A DNA stretch of 64,000 bases. Origin: Zygnema cylindricum (taxonomy: Eukaryota > Streptophyta > Zygnematophyceae > Zygnematales > Zygnemataceae). Within the stretch, counting starts at the first letter, position 1. Every line of letters starts with the position of its first letter. Positions 1 to 11,900 of the stretch are shown in pieces. The notes beneath the pieces were generated by a model, which worked only from the letters and a program-made list of their open reading frames with translations, ran no database searches and was not told the DNA's origin. The stretch is from the NCBI GenBank assembly GCA_037447655.1, contig JBBHKE010001424.1:116521-180520 (forward strand), given 5' to 3'. The position numbers and the translations under genes are program-made.

Positions 1-345
1 GAGGCTTTTCTTCCTACTCTCACTCTTACAAAAGTCTCCTTACTCAGGATTCTCTTCATTACTCACAATCCGACTAATGCTTAACTAAACAAAGGAATTA
101 CATCACTAGCAAGCTAAAATGTTCTCCGAAAACGTGAGGGATGTACGTCCACAAAGCACAAACTACGAGAAAAACACACTTCACTACCAAGACACCACTT
201 CATCGAAACAAAACGAGACCAAAAGACACGCTACCATGTAACTCACACACGACAAACATACAAACGAAACCAAACATACATAACCAAAACAATCATACTA
301 GCACGAAACGAACCGATATTTCGATTCACACAATGTGTCCTACCA
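1..345 (-). mobile_element. 3' LTR (partial) of family-A copia element A1
   Basis: On the minus strand a purine-rich tract (AAGAGGGGGAA, plus positions about 346-356) is followed by a sequence starting TGGTAGGACACATTGTG. This matches the start of the family-A LTRs at 11,638 and 16,581 (TGTTAGGACATTGTG). The rest resembles 1,981-2,305 (shared blocks such as ACTCTTAYAAAAGTCTCYTTACTCA). The LTR is cut by the left edge of the window, so its outer end and target duplication cannot be seen. Confidence 0.75.
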
Positions 346-562
346 TTCCCCCTCTTGTTTCGGGAATCCATATATCTTGCCACAACAAACCTAACTTAGG
401 CCTCCCCTTGACAAACACATCATGCATCACCGGCAAAGTCAACATTTCTACCACTATTGGATTAGCACGAGGTTGCTGTTCAATATAAGGGTAGAATGTG
501 GTCAGTCCACACTCAAAACGCACTCAAAATAAATGAGTATGGACTTGCCAGACCCAGTATCG

Positions 563-800
563 GGTTGGTGGCGTAGTGGTTAGCGCATTCAGAGCTTAAG
601 TTAAAGGTTTTAGGTTCGAGCTCTAGCTGGCTCAATTTTCCCAAGCGTGGGACATGCCGAATTCTACATTCTGCGGAATTCTAACACTCGCTTCCTCAAC
701 TTTAGGCACAAAACTGAATTCTAACTCCCGCGGAATTCTAACAGCAACTTTCGCCACTCTAGGCACAAAACTGAGTTCTAACTCCTCAACACTCACGTAG
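563..800 (+). mobile_element. tRNA-derived SINE-like insertion
   Basis: A tRNA-like head occupies about 563-632. It has a pol III box A (TGGCGTAGTGG, matching 11 of the 12 consensus positions TRGCNNAGYNGG with the next base) and, about 36 bases later, a box B (GGTTCGAGCTC, near GGTTCGANTCC). It is followed by an unrelated body containing two imperfect copies of a block of roughly 60 bases (GCGGAATTCTAACA ... TAGGCACAAAACTGARTTCTAACTCC). This head-plus-body layout is that of a SINE. No poly(A) tail or target duplication was found, and the 3' limit is approximate. Confidence 0.55.
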
Positions 801-1853
801 TCGCTACGAAATGTCAGTGAATCCGGATATGTTTCATATGCTTATAAAACACGAGGTTTTTGACCAATGCCATAAAACTCGTGCTACCTAAGAAAATCTG
901 CTTACACTTAACTGTAATTCCTAGTGCTCCTTCCAATTTTGTTCACTTAAATTGATGCCTTCGCAACATGGCACGCGGCCATGTACTTGACTTCCATATA
1001 ACTCAACGCTATTTTTGACTAGAGTCGAGAAATACAATGGCTTAATGCCCCACAGAAAAAAAAAACATAATCGGACATAGACAATCCGGAATCTAAGTCT
1101 CCACCCAAGTGCGTGTCACAATATCCATAACACTGTAGCGTTCCACTTGAATCACTAGCCTTATACCAAGTGTACCAATCAAGTATCAAAAGATTTGCTT
1201 AACGGCCTCGCAATTAATGTTTTTTGGGGCTTGACGGTATTTGGTTTTGACAAAAAATGCAGCAGAGTTGTCCGACCTGGTGTGACACTGAGGTACATGA
1301 TGTAGGTGATTGCCACTTAGTTGTACTGCACTCTTGGGTCCAAAGGCGTCGAAAGCGGTTTTGCGTCCGTTAGAGAAAATCTCGCCAACACCTTTTTATG
1401 CTACTGCTCCTAACTTAACATGGTATTCCGCAAACGATCACCGATCACCTCAATCTAAATGTACTTTATTTGGCCCATATCCGTCACCTAAATGTGTTTC
1501 CTCAAGTACTTTTTCAACTCAATGGTTTCGTCCAAACTTCAAACACCATGATGGAATCATCCACATAGACAAATAAAATCATATGATCTTGTCCTTCATA
1601 GTTCATGTATTTTTTAGAATGAGCCATTGTTTTTTTGTAGCCACAAGTACCACATCCTCGGTGTCTGCTCTAATCCATACAAAGCCGCCACACATACTGA
1701 GCTTCATGTTAACCCCTGAGAAGGTGGATCTGAAGGCTCCAGTGTGGTCTCCAGTGTGGTCTCCAGTGTGGTCTTTAGACCAGCCGATGGCAAAGGCGTA
1801 CTTTTCTTCTTTTGTTTCATAGTTACTTTACTCACTAATTTGAGCAAAACCTT

Positions 1854-1865
1854 TCTCTGTTACCA
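1854..1865 (-). other. primer-binding site of A1 (initiator tRNA-Met 3' end)
   Basis: Two bases inside the 5' LTR end, the minus strand reads TGGTAACAGAGA. This agrees at 10 of 12 positions with TGGTATCAGAGC, the classical plant copia site complementary to the 3' end of initiator tRNA-Met. Family A therefore appears to prime in the ordinary way, unlike the family-B/C elements to the right. Confidence 0.6.
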
Positions 1866-1867
1866 CA

Positions 1868-2305
1868 TGATAGGATCGCTTACAAAACACAACACACAAA
1901 CAGCTTACAAGCGGAAGCAAATAAAGCTCACACACAAGCATTCACATTAACACCAAGGGCTCATCAAAATACGCATACATTAAGTCGAAGCTTGTCTCTT
2001 TACTCCCACTCTTATAAAAGTCTCTTTACTCAACGTCCTCCTTACTTCTCACAATTAGACTAATCCTTAACGTATTGTACAAAATTACATCACCACTAAA
2101 CTCAGAGGTTCTCCACTAACAAAAGGGACAAGGACAGACTTCCACCGACCACAAACTATGGGATAAACAAGCTCTGTATACCAAGACACCACTTCACCGA
2201 AACAAAATGTGAAAAAGACTAGAAGACATTAACAAACATGCAGATTAAAGGATACATACTGCCCGAACCCGGCCGTTATGCCTATTCGCACAATGTATCC
2301 CAACA
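1868..2305 (-). mobile_element. 5' LTR of element A1
   Basis: On the plus strand the LTR runs from TGATAGGATC to CCCAACA, i.e. TG...CA ends on the minus strand. Its inner end mirrors the AGGATCCTATCA end of the A3 LTRs, and its outer end (minus TGTTGGGATACATTGTG) mirrors their starts. It is 438 bp, longer than the A3 LTRs (about 340 bp). Confidence 0.75.
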
Positions 2306-2831
2306 AAATTGGACTTAGTGTTGTTGAAGTAAGGGGCTGATTGATGCATCATGGAACGACACCTCACATGTTCAATTTTAATCTGATATATTTGATGTGC
2401 ATTTTGGTTTGGTTGTGGGTTTTTTAGGATTTTTCTAGGGTTTTTGTCGCACACGCACCGTGGAACTCTGAATTTGAAACAAAAAACTTTACGTTGTTTA
2501 CGAAGGATTTTACTGTTTGAATGACTCTTTAGGTCTTTTGTTTGTAGATCAATTGCTGATCCGAATCAGATAATATTTCTCATTTTGATTGTTTATTGAC
2601 TCAACAAAATCAAATAAATGCTAGGCTACAAAAAGGTGTTGTTCTTAGGGTTAGATGTGATTGCAAATGCCTCGTTGCAACAATGTTCATAAAATTCTTG
2701 AAAAACCTTTACTTCGTAATGAATGAATTCAGCCAAATCACGATGAAACAAGAGAATTTTAATTCAGATACAATATGGACCAAACTTATTAAAAAAAATA
2801 TACCTTGTTTTAGGTTGTTAAAGTTACTTAC
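2306..2831 (-). other. intron of the subtilase gene, no feature seen
   Basis: AT-rich sequence between element A1 and the last visible subtilase exon. I found no coding similarity, tRNA or repeat in it. Confidence 0.6.
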
Positions 2832-2935
2832 TGAGCTTCGTTCTTGTTGCCACTAGCCGCATTTCCGGCGTAAATAAGAGAAATGAGAGGTTTAGAGGCA
2901 CCAGCTGGCACCGTCCCATTGGTAGTTCCAAGGCC
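2832..2935 (-). CDS. subtilase exon after the Asn block (last visible)
   Basis: Reads GLGTTNGTVPAGASKPLISL followed by IYAGNAASGN on the minus strand. This fits the subtilase stretch after LGNG that carries the '(L/I)VYAG' motif. Acceptor TTTTAG at 2936, donor GTAAGT at 2831, length 104 bp, ending in phase 2. The previous exon ends in phase 0, so the frame joins. It is too short for a long open frame and was found by reading the strand. Confidence 0.85.
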
Positions 2936-5900
2936 CTAAAATTCACCCAATGTACCCCAGTTTTGGTTCAAACAAGCAAATTAACGTTTTAACATTACTT
3001 TGAATCATATTCCTAGAGCTTCAGTTTTGGTTCAATATTCTTTCTAGAAGAAATGTGCATAAAGGTGGTTTCAGGATGACTTTAGATTTACAATACATTG
3101 ATACTGACTTGGTTTTAAAAGTGTCAATACCAAAATCAGAGTCTATATTGTTTAATAGTTGCGGCTTTTAAATTGAAAAATGGACGCTAAAATACTTCCC
3201 CTTGAATTGTAGAATGTAGTGATTTATTTGACAGTTGTGAAATGAGAACAACTCTGGATGGCAATCAAAATTGCCAGGTTGGTAGAGTTAATTCTTTTTG
3301 AAATTACTAAAGGTAAAAAACCAAGCCTTCTAGAATTTGATTTTTTGTATCAAAAAAAATGATAATTATTAACAAAAACGGCTAACAAAGGAGACTTTAA
3401 AGAATTTAAAGGTTTAAATCAAAGGAATCCAGAGAAGAAATCTATAAGAGTTGATTGAGTAAGAGAAATGACGTGATTTTTGTTGGGTTCCCGGTAGAGA
3501 ATTGGCCGTCCGCGGATTCGAGTGGCCCGATTCGATTTCGAGTATGGATTCTGCGATTCACGTTGACGTTGCAGTACACCGTGAATCGCTATTAGCGTTA
3601 ATGTTTTTTTCGTCTCTTAAAACATCTTTTTTCCGTACACAATTGTCCTATTTTTAATTTGAGACCGCCAATGGGAAGCTGAGAATCTAACCTTTCAATC
3701 GCAACCGTCGGATCAACAGTTCGACATGTGTGTACGGAGAAAAGATGTTTTTAAGTGGCGAAAAAACAATAACACTAATAGCGATGCACGGTGTACTTTT
3801 TATGTTCATGTGTACAGTACTTGTTTGTTTCGTGTGCACGACTTACATTGTATCGGCTCATATAAGAGTTTACAGAGAAGGCTAAGTTACACCGTGAATA
3901 GCTTTTAGTGTTAATAACACTGTATCTGCGCCCCTAAATTTTGACCCTGGAACTTAAAATACAATTAATATTACTAGTATAGGTACGGATTAATTAGAGT
4001 CAATCACTCTACTTTGGGCGGTTTTTATATAAATTAGTGTACAAAATGTGCCAATACATACTTTTTTTTTTTTTGTACAAACGTACAAAAAAAGTCTGAA
4101 ATAACAGCGTTGAGATGGGAAAGCTGGTGGCGAACCTCCCTCACATTTGATTCCTACTTAAAAAGAAGAGGGGGGAAATCACGCGAACTGTTCTCACATG
4201 TTGAAACGTCGACTATGTGAACAAAGGCTATAGCAGCTACTGTATGGGAATGTGTATCCGAACTACACCGCTCATCGCTATTAGTGTTAATAACACTAAT
4301 TCGGTCACGACTCTTTTAACCAAAAATCACAAAATAGAGTTAACAACATTATTTAAGGACGTGGACTACAATCTGCCACGTCTCCTTGTACTAAATTAGT
4401 ATTATTGATTCTAGTTTCGCATTAACACTAACAAATCTCTAGCGCTAAAAAACCCTAAAAAATCATAAAAACCCTAAAAATGCCACCTTGGTCGGAATTC
4501 TTATCTTTTGCCATGTGTATGCTTCAGCTAAGAAACGCTTTTGTTTTTGTGATTCTTGTACCGATCCTATCAATTTCGTGGATTCAATACGCAGAAATTT
4601 TATATAATGTTAACTATTTTGTGGATTTAACACGCAAAAACTTTATATAATGTTACGCGATCTGACCTGCAATATTTAAGATCAATAATGCTAGGACAAA
4701 ACATCAGTGCGGAAAGAATTTTATAAATTCTTTTTAAACTTCGTAAAACGTGACATGACTAAACCCATAAGCATTTAAGGCAAATTCAAATATAGTATAA
4801 CATGGAATAGAATGAATCTCATCTACCCGCTGACCACATTGAATTTTTAAGATCAATTACGCCAAGCTAGCACAATCCACACCAATCAGGATGAAAAGTG
4901 TGAGATAATGATGAAAGTAATGACTATCCTCTCAAAAGCCACCTTCCTTGGGTACTAAAAAACATTCAGCTTAAGAATAATATTGATACATGGCCACATT
5001 GTGCTTTTGGTAAAAAATTTATTATTTCGAGTGTCACTCACAATCACCTTCAGCAAAATCAATCTCATCTTGTTCTTAAAAAGAAAAATTCCTCCAGACA
5101 AAGCTTGGAAAGAAAAAAAAGTGGAAAACGGTCGGAAAACTAACCTGGAACATAAACCCATTGCCTAAGAAGACTTTGTTTGAAAATTTTCGCGGCATAG
5201 TATTCGATCCGACCGACAGATACCATGGTGCAGCATTACGAACTGTTGCCAAACTTGGTCCACTATTTCCGGCTGCTAAAGATAAAGGAATTCCAGCCAC
5301 GGCGACATGAAATGTCGCGATTTCCGAAATTTCATCAAAAGGAGGATTTGGGGCAGAGTCTGGTCCTATTGACATAGATATAACATCGACTCCATCTGCA
5401 ATTGCCGTATCCAGTGCTTTATACATATCCTCTTCAAGACAATCTTCGCCAAAACAAGCCTGCGTACAATCTTACGGAAATAGGTTAAGATAGTTTAGAA
5501 ACCTATAAATAAAGAAAGTGTTTAATGAACATAAGAAGAACATAAATGATAACTTTAACGATTACATAACAACAGACTAGGAGCACCTAAACCAAACACC
5601 AAAGAAATAAACAACCAGTAGTTCAGTCTTTTTCTTCCTTATATTTTTTCTCACAATTTTTCTCATCCTGAGTACCTTGTAAACGGATATATGTGCTCCA
5701 TAGGCAATTCCATGAGCTTGTCCAAAAAAAACTCCATCTATAGAAACATTATTCACAAATCCTCCGGCCGCGGTGGAGGCCACGTGGGTTCCATGGCCGT
5801 GATTATCTCGGGGGGAACGGTACTCTGTGGAAGGAGGAGAGGTACCCGAATAAAAATAACGGGCACCGACAATTTTTCTGCAAATAAAGAAACGTGAATC

Positions 5901-8900
5901 TGGAAAGAAATATTAAAAAACTCAATTTTGCATTTTATTTTGATGTTCGTACATAGGTTCCTTGAGAAGGGAGTCGCTTCAATGTACATACTTATTACTA
6001 AGGTAACAATTGATGGTAATAAGTCCATGCTAAAGAATACATTTGGAAATTTTGTTAAAATTCAAGTCTGTGATCATGGTTGACCTTTGAGTTTTCTAAT
6101 CACGCAAACAATAGAAAACCTTTTTATTTTATTTATTTTTTGCTATAAACATCGGAACATGATAAGCATAATTTTCGTAAATGAGTTCATCTATGGGTGA
6201 CCATTTTCTAGGCTTATAACCCAATGCTTTTAATGTTAGAAGAAAAAAAAAACCACTCAGGCTCTTTCTTGACACAAAACCAGTAGAGATTGTTGATAAC
6301 ACCCATTAAGAACTACTTTTATTGATTCAAAGTAGTAATATGTTGTTAGCAGTGGATTTCTCAACCGTCATAGTAGTCGCTCGTTGATGACATTTCCAAT
6401 TGTAAAAAAAATCGCAGAAATGAGGCCTTCGTCATGGCTGTAGCTAAGACCAAAACGAAAGCGAACATAAAAAAAATTCGTGCCAGACGTATTTTTTCGG
6501 ACGGAGTTATGTCCAATAACGGCGGGACCCCCAAAATCAAAAAACAGGCGTTTTCTGGATCCATCATCATTGATGGCATCGATGCTTGTTTTTTATATAA
6601 GAACGCCCACAATAATCAAAGACCTGTAACTTTTGTTGTATTGAAAAAAAATGTTTTCTACAAAAAAATAAAAAATTGATAGAGATATGCTGGTCAGCGT
6701 ATGAAAAACTTGTGTAATTGAAGTCCAAGTTGGTGAAAATGTGATATTTTGCGAAATCCGAACATTCGGCACATTTAGTCCGTGATTTAATGAATGGAAG
6801 GTTATCGTGTTTAAGAAATTTTCAACTTTTTTACACTTTCATTTAGCATTTGCGTCAGTTTAATGATATTAGTTTTGAGATTTGGATCTTTTTCCAATGT
6901 AGTTTTGTTTTGGCAGTCAACAGCGGCACCTACCAAATTGGCTTAAGGTCTTGTTTTTATTAATGCTACTATATTTGATTTTAAAAACAGTTAGCCAAAG
7001 TGGTTTTCTTAGACCCATTTTCTCAGGAGTTCTTGTATTTCTACAAAAGCCAAATTTGAGTCTACTTTGAACCAAATTTGGTGGGTGAAAAATGAACAGT
7101 TTTCTGTGTCGTTATTGAATTTTATTCTGTTCTCTTTGATGTTTATATTATTTTGATAAAAAAAACCAATTTTTCAGGTTGAATACCCCAAACAGCCAAA
7201 TGCGCCATCTATGAACATTCGGTGATGGGTCTAATGTTATTGACACTGGTTAAAAAATACAATATTGACCAGAAAATATGTAAATAGCTGTTGTTAACTT
7301 AAACGAGTTGATAGCAAGTTGTAGGAGGTTACGCCATGGTGCAAAAGAAAGAGATGTCGGAGGAAAAATACCAAAGGGTAAGGGAGAGGAGAGTAATGGC
7401 TAACTTATTCCTTTGATAATGGCTTAAAGGAGATCTAAGGAGTGGAGCATTAGTTCGGGCACGACGCATCACGTTTGTTCGGACGAAACGTTGCTCAAGT
7501 ATATGAGAACTCTGACAGTGCACAAGCAGAATATGATGGCTAGTGGCCACGTCATTTCAGTTGACACCGTGGGGACTGTGAGGCTCGATCTGCCATTAAG
7601 GAACGAGTATGGAAATGACATAGCTACAGAGACAAGGTTTCATAACGTCTTGTATATTAGGGTTTTTTAGGGCTTTTTAGGGTATATTCCCAACGCCGCC
7701 GTGAACATAGTCAACATTCCGCAAATTTAGAAGATTGGAGGCAGAGTTACGACGATGGAGGACCTAAGTATAGTGACCGAGAAGTTTGAGGGAAAATTGA
7801 TTGGTGAAGAACTATTGAGGGATAGCATGCATTGGAAGTTGACATGGAGCACACCTAAAGGTAGGGGCAAATTTGTGGCCTACGGGAACCATGTTTCGGT
7901 GAAAAAAGGTGACCTCACCCTGGCACCATCGGAACTTCCACACTTCCGAGGGAAATCTGAAACGGATGATTCAAAAGTCGTGTGTTTGGGGTATAAAGCT
8001 AGTGTCCGGTGGAAAGGTCAAGGCTGTGGAGGCTGCAGTAAGAGGCGCCAAATCCAAAAACGGCATCCGATGAAGGATGTCAAGTGCCGAGCTTATAATC
8101 CTTTGGAGCAAGAACAGGTCGATCTTTATAGACATGTGAAGCTAAAAAGTTTGGGAGGTCATCAACATATCTTTCACAGTTGATGACTATACAAGGTGAT
8201 GACAAAAAAATCCGAAAATATTAAATTTCAAAATCCGACACATTGAAGAAATTTAAGCAGTGAGTCGTTTCTGAGACAATATAAGAGAAAATTGAAAGTT
8301 GTGAAGCCTGACAACGGTGGAGAGCTTGTGGCATTTACGGATTTTTATCAGAAGAGGGGAATAAGGCAGCAGCTACTCATTGGCAGAAGTGGGGAATAAG
8401 GTAGCACCTGCACCTTATTCACTCGAGTTGAATGCAGTTGCAGAATAATGGTACCCTGAGTTCCCGATCTTTGTAGAGATCTCAAAGTAGCCAGAAATCT
8501 AAGTCGACCTTACCATCACAGGATCATGAAGAAAAGGATGTAGCAGTTGTTCAAAAGAGAATCCACGAGACTAAGGTGAAGAAACCTAATAGACTGTCGT
8601 AAAACTAAAAAAGTATAGACATCTATAAATTCGACTATAACATTTCAAGGGCTAAGAAATTTTTTTTTTTGTTATAGCAAATAATGCGTGACAGTATGTC
8701 ATGGGACCTGCAATCTTATACCAAAGCAAGGCAGTCATGTGATATGGACAAAAATTGGAAAATAGCATGGGAAAAGGAGTACAAGTCATGGGTTAACAAT
8801 CAGGTATTCGATGAGGTAGAGTTACGTCCTTGAAAGAAGGTTAGGAACGTCAAGAGACGAAGACAAGTTCGTCGAGAGAAGTGACTAAATATAAGGCAAG

Positions 8901-11900
8901 AAGTGTGTGTAAGGGCTTTAAGGATGATAGTAGCCTTGGTAGCGGCCGGAAAGAAGCACATCTATCACATGGATGTAGAGAGCATTTGTGAATGGTGACC
9001 CCGAATATGAGGTATATATGAAATTTATAGAGAGTGTGACTATGAAACCTGACATCGTGTGGCGGCTACAAAAGCCGTTGTACAGATTGAAGCAGGCACC
9101 AAGGACCTATTACTTGCGCTTACATAAAATTTTGAAAGAGTTGTGATTCCGTAGGAAAAAATTCAAATATGGGCGTGTATTTGAAAGGTGAAGGGGAAGA
9201 TCAAATGATCTTCTCTCTCTACGTGGACTTTTGGATGTATGAGAATTTGTTCTAGTATGAGTTCTATGACGATGATTAAGAATCTAGTGTTTCATAAATG
9301 TACGGAACATATCCGGATATAGTGGCATTTTGTTAAGGACCTAGTGAGTGCTAAAGAGTTTAAGAGTTTAGTGTTGTGTGTATGAGAATTTGTTCTAGTA
9401 TGAGTTCGATGAAGATGTTTAAGAATCTAGTGTTTCATAAACATATGAAACATATCTGGATTCAGTGGAATTTTGTTAGGTATCTAGTGAGTGCTAAGGA
9501 GTGAAGAGTTTAGTTATGTGCCTACGGTTGAGGAAGCAGCAAACATGTTGACTAAGTTTCAGATGCAAGACGTGCTTATCCGAGGGAGACCAAAGTTAGG
9601 ACTGTTGTGACATGGTGTTAAGGATACCCACAATGGGACGGGTAATGTTAGGCGTATTGGACGTGTTCGCTTCAGTATCTATGTTTTGGTTAAGTACATT
9701 TGTGTAGTATGTATGATGATGTCGTGCATAGTACATTGGACCATGCTTCCAATCTAATGCACGCCCAATTTTGGTTTGAAGGGTCTTCCTAGAGGTGGCA
9801 TTGTTTATCCTATAGTCTGTGTTCGGTGGAAATCTATCCCTTGTGTTTGTGGAGAATGTCCAGTTTGGTAGTTATGCCTTGTACGGTACGTTAATGTGTT
9901 ATTGTTGTTCTTACCAGAAAGAAGTTTTGTGAGTAAAGAGCTTTATAAGAGTGAGAGTGAGGAGAAAAGTTCGACTTAACGTTGATGTGAATCTTTTGTG
10001 TGCTTCCTCTTGTGAGCTTATGAGCTGCTATGCACTCTGAATTTTTTGTATATGTTACCGGCCTATCAAGAACCAGTCATTCTTATATATCGAGTGTGGG
10101 CGAAACCACACACCAGTATTGAACGGCACATCTTGTTGATATTAACACAAGTGCTAGTCAGCCAACTTTACGAAAAGACATAACCAGTCCTAGTTCCAGA
10201 AACACACCACTAAATCTGCAATGTAATGTAGATGAAAAGAAAAAACTTTGAGAATTCTCTTATTTATTTTTCTGTTATTTTTAAACGAGATTTAATTGCA
10301 GTTTTACTTGCCTGTTGCAAGTAGTGTTTGACCAAGAATCTCCACTTTGACAAACACCTTTGAATTTTTTTGGGGGAAGAGGCATTCCAACATCACTAAA
10401 GCTCGGGTGCTCCGGCCAAATCCCTAATTCGACAAAAATAAGTAAAGAAATAAAAATGCATCATCGTCTGATTGGAAGCTTCTTTTAAACACATTCAGAC
10501 TATGTTACGGCATTGACATGACTTTTGTAAACTCAAAATTAAAAAAAAAACAAAAAAAAGTTAAAAGCTTTAAGAAACATATATAATAAAAAAAAGATAA
10601 TGTACACCAACCTAACAAAAACGTTCCTTTTGAAATCAACAAATAGTATTTCCCCCCCTCACTAATATCACATTTCACGTAAGAAAATACTAGCATAACC
10701 CAATTTCTTCCTTTTGTAAATTTGAATGGAGGAATAGAAATAGATTACGCAATCACGCCAAAGATGACTGCAATAAATTTACAAACGCCAAAAAACCTAA
10801 ATCCCAACAAAATAAATTGACTAAACCCTAAAAAAGCACTGCAAAATTAACCAAAATAACACAGCCTACTCCACAAAAACCTACATTATTTAAATTTTTA
10901 GGACACCACAATATTCGGTGTTTTATCAACTTACCGGTATCGACAATTCCAATAACCAATCCGGATCCATTTGTCTTTTTGTAAAGCCCGGGGATTGAAG
11001 TATTTCGATTATTGAGGCCCAAAAAACCAGGAGAATTTGTGGTCACAGGGTGAAATATTCTAGATGGCCTCACAAGAAGGACTTCTTTCATACCTGGCGC
11101 AAAAGAAAAAAAAAAAAAAGTTAAACAAATGAATGAAAGAAGTAAAAGTCAAAATTAAAAAAAAGTTGATAGATTGACATTGAGTAAATTCATTTGTCTA
11201 TTATTAGATACGATACAAATAAACAAACTACAGCTGTTTCTAAAGTATTTGATATTTTGAACAACTTTGCTGTTGTTAAATTGGCATGTGAAAACAGAAT
11301 GCGAAAATGCAAGTATTGTTCTCCAACGATATGGCGATTATCTATTAACCAATTAAAGGTTGTAAAGAAAAATGCAAATGGAGTTGAATAACTTCTACAA
11401 ACAAATAACAACAAAAAATTGAGTTCTCTTATAAAGAAAAAGCTGTAAACGGCCGGAATGAGGGAAAAACAAGGTTATGAAAAAACCAAATAATATAGAA
11501 AAGGCCAAAGAAAGGAAAAGACAAGTAGAGAAGACAAACAAGAAATCAAAGTGAGAGGTTTATCGTAAATTTCTTGTCTAAGTGGAGAATGCTTTTTACA
11601 TTGAGACAAAGGATTTATTAGGAAAACCAGTAAGAAGTGTTATGACATTGTGTGAATCGGTGTACCGCCTGATTGTTCACATCTGTATATTTTAGTCGGT
11701 TCCGTATTTTGGTCATTATTGGCTTCGTCTGAGGTACATGGCACCGTGCAGTTAGTCCTTGTTTTTGCTTTGGTTGTGTCGGTGTACAGTTAGAGTGTAA
11801 GACTAAGTAGTGAGTAGAGTTGTTTGTGAGAGCTTGTGAGTGAGAAAAACGTCAGCTTAGTATATGCGTATTTTGCTGAGCCTTTTCCTCTGGTGATGTG

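Larger units (their letters stand above)
346..1867 (-). mobile_element. internal region of element A1, decayed pol
   Basis: The region between the two A1 LTRs is far shorter than a full copia interior, so most of gag-pol is deleted. Two pol remnants read on the minus strand. Near 326-523 is the C-terminal tail that precedes the LTR in this family (residues such as DVFVKGRPKLGLL). Near 1,555-1,600 is a reverse-transcriptase fragment with the YVDD catalytic motif (context HMILFVYVDDSIM). No frame is intact. A tRNA-derived SINE interrupts it at about 563. The element lies in sense orientation in an intron of the subtilase gene. Confidence 0.7.

Noticed and set aside
4440-4480. AACCCTAAAA-like strings resembling plant telomere repeats (also near 7,660)
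   Set aside because: Only two or three irregular copies, no array.
6361-6679. Overlapping opposite-strand frames of about 80 codons in a subtilase intron
   Set aside because: No similarity recognised, no splice or start context, and overlapping frames on both strands are expected by chance.
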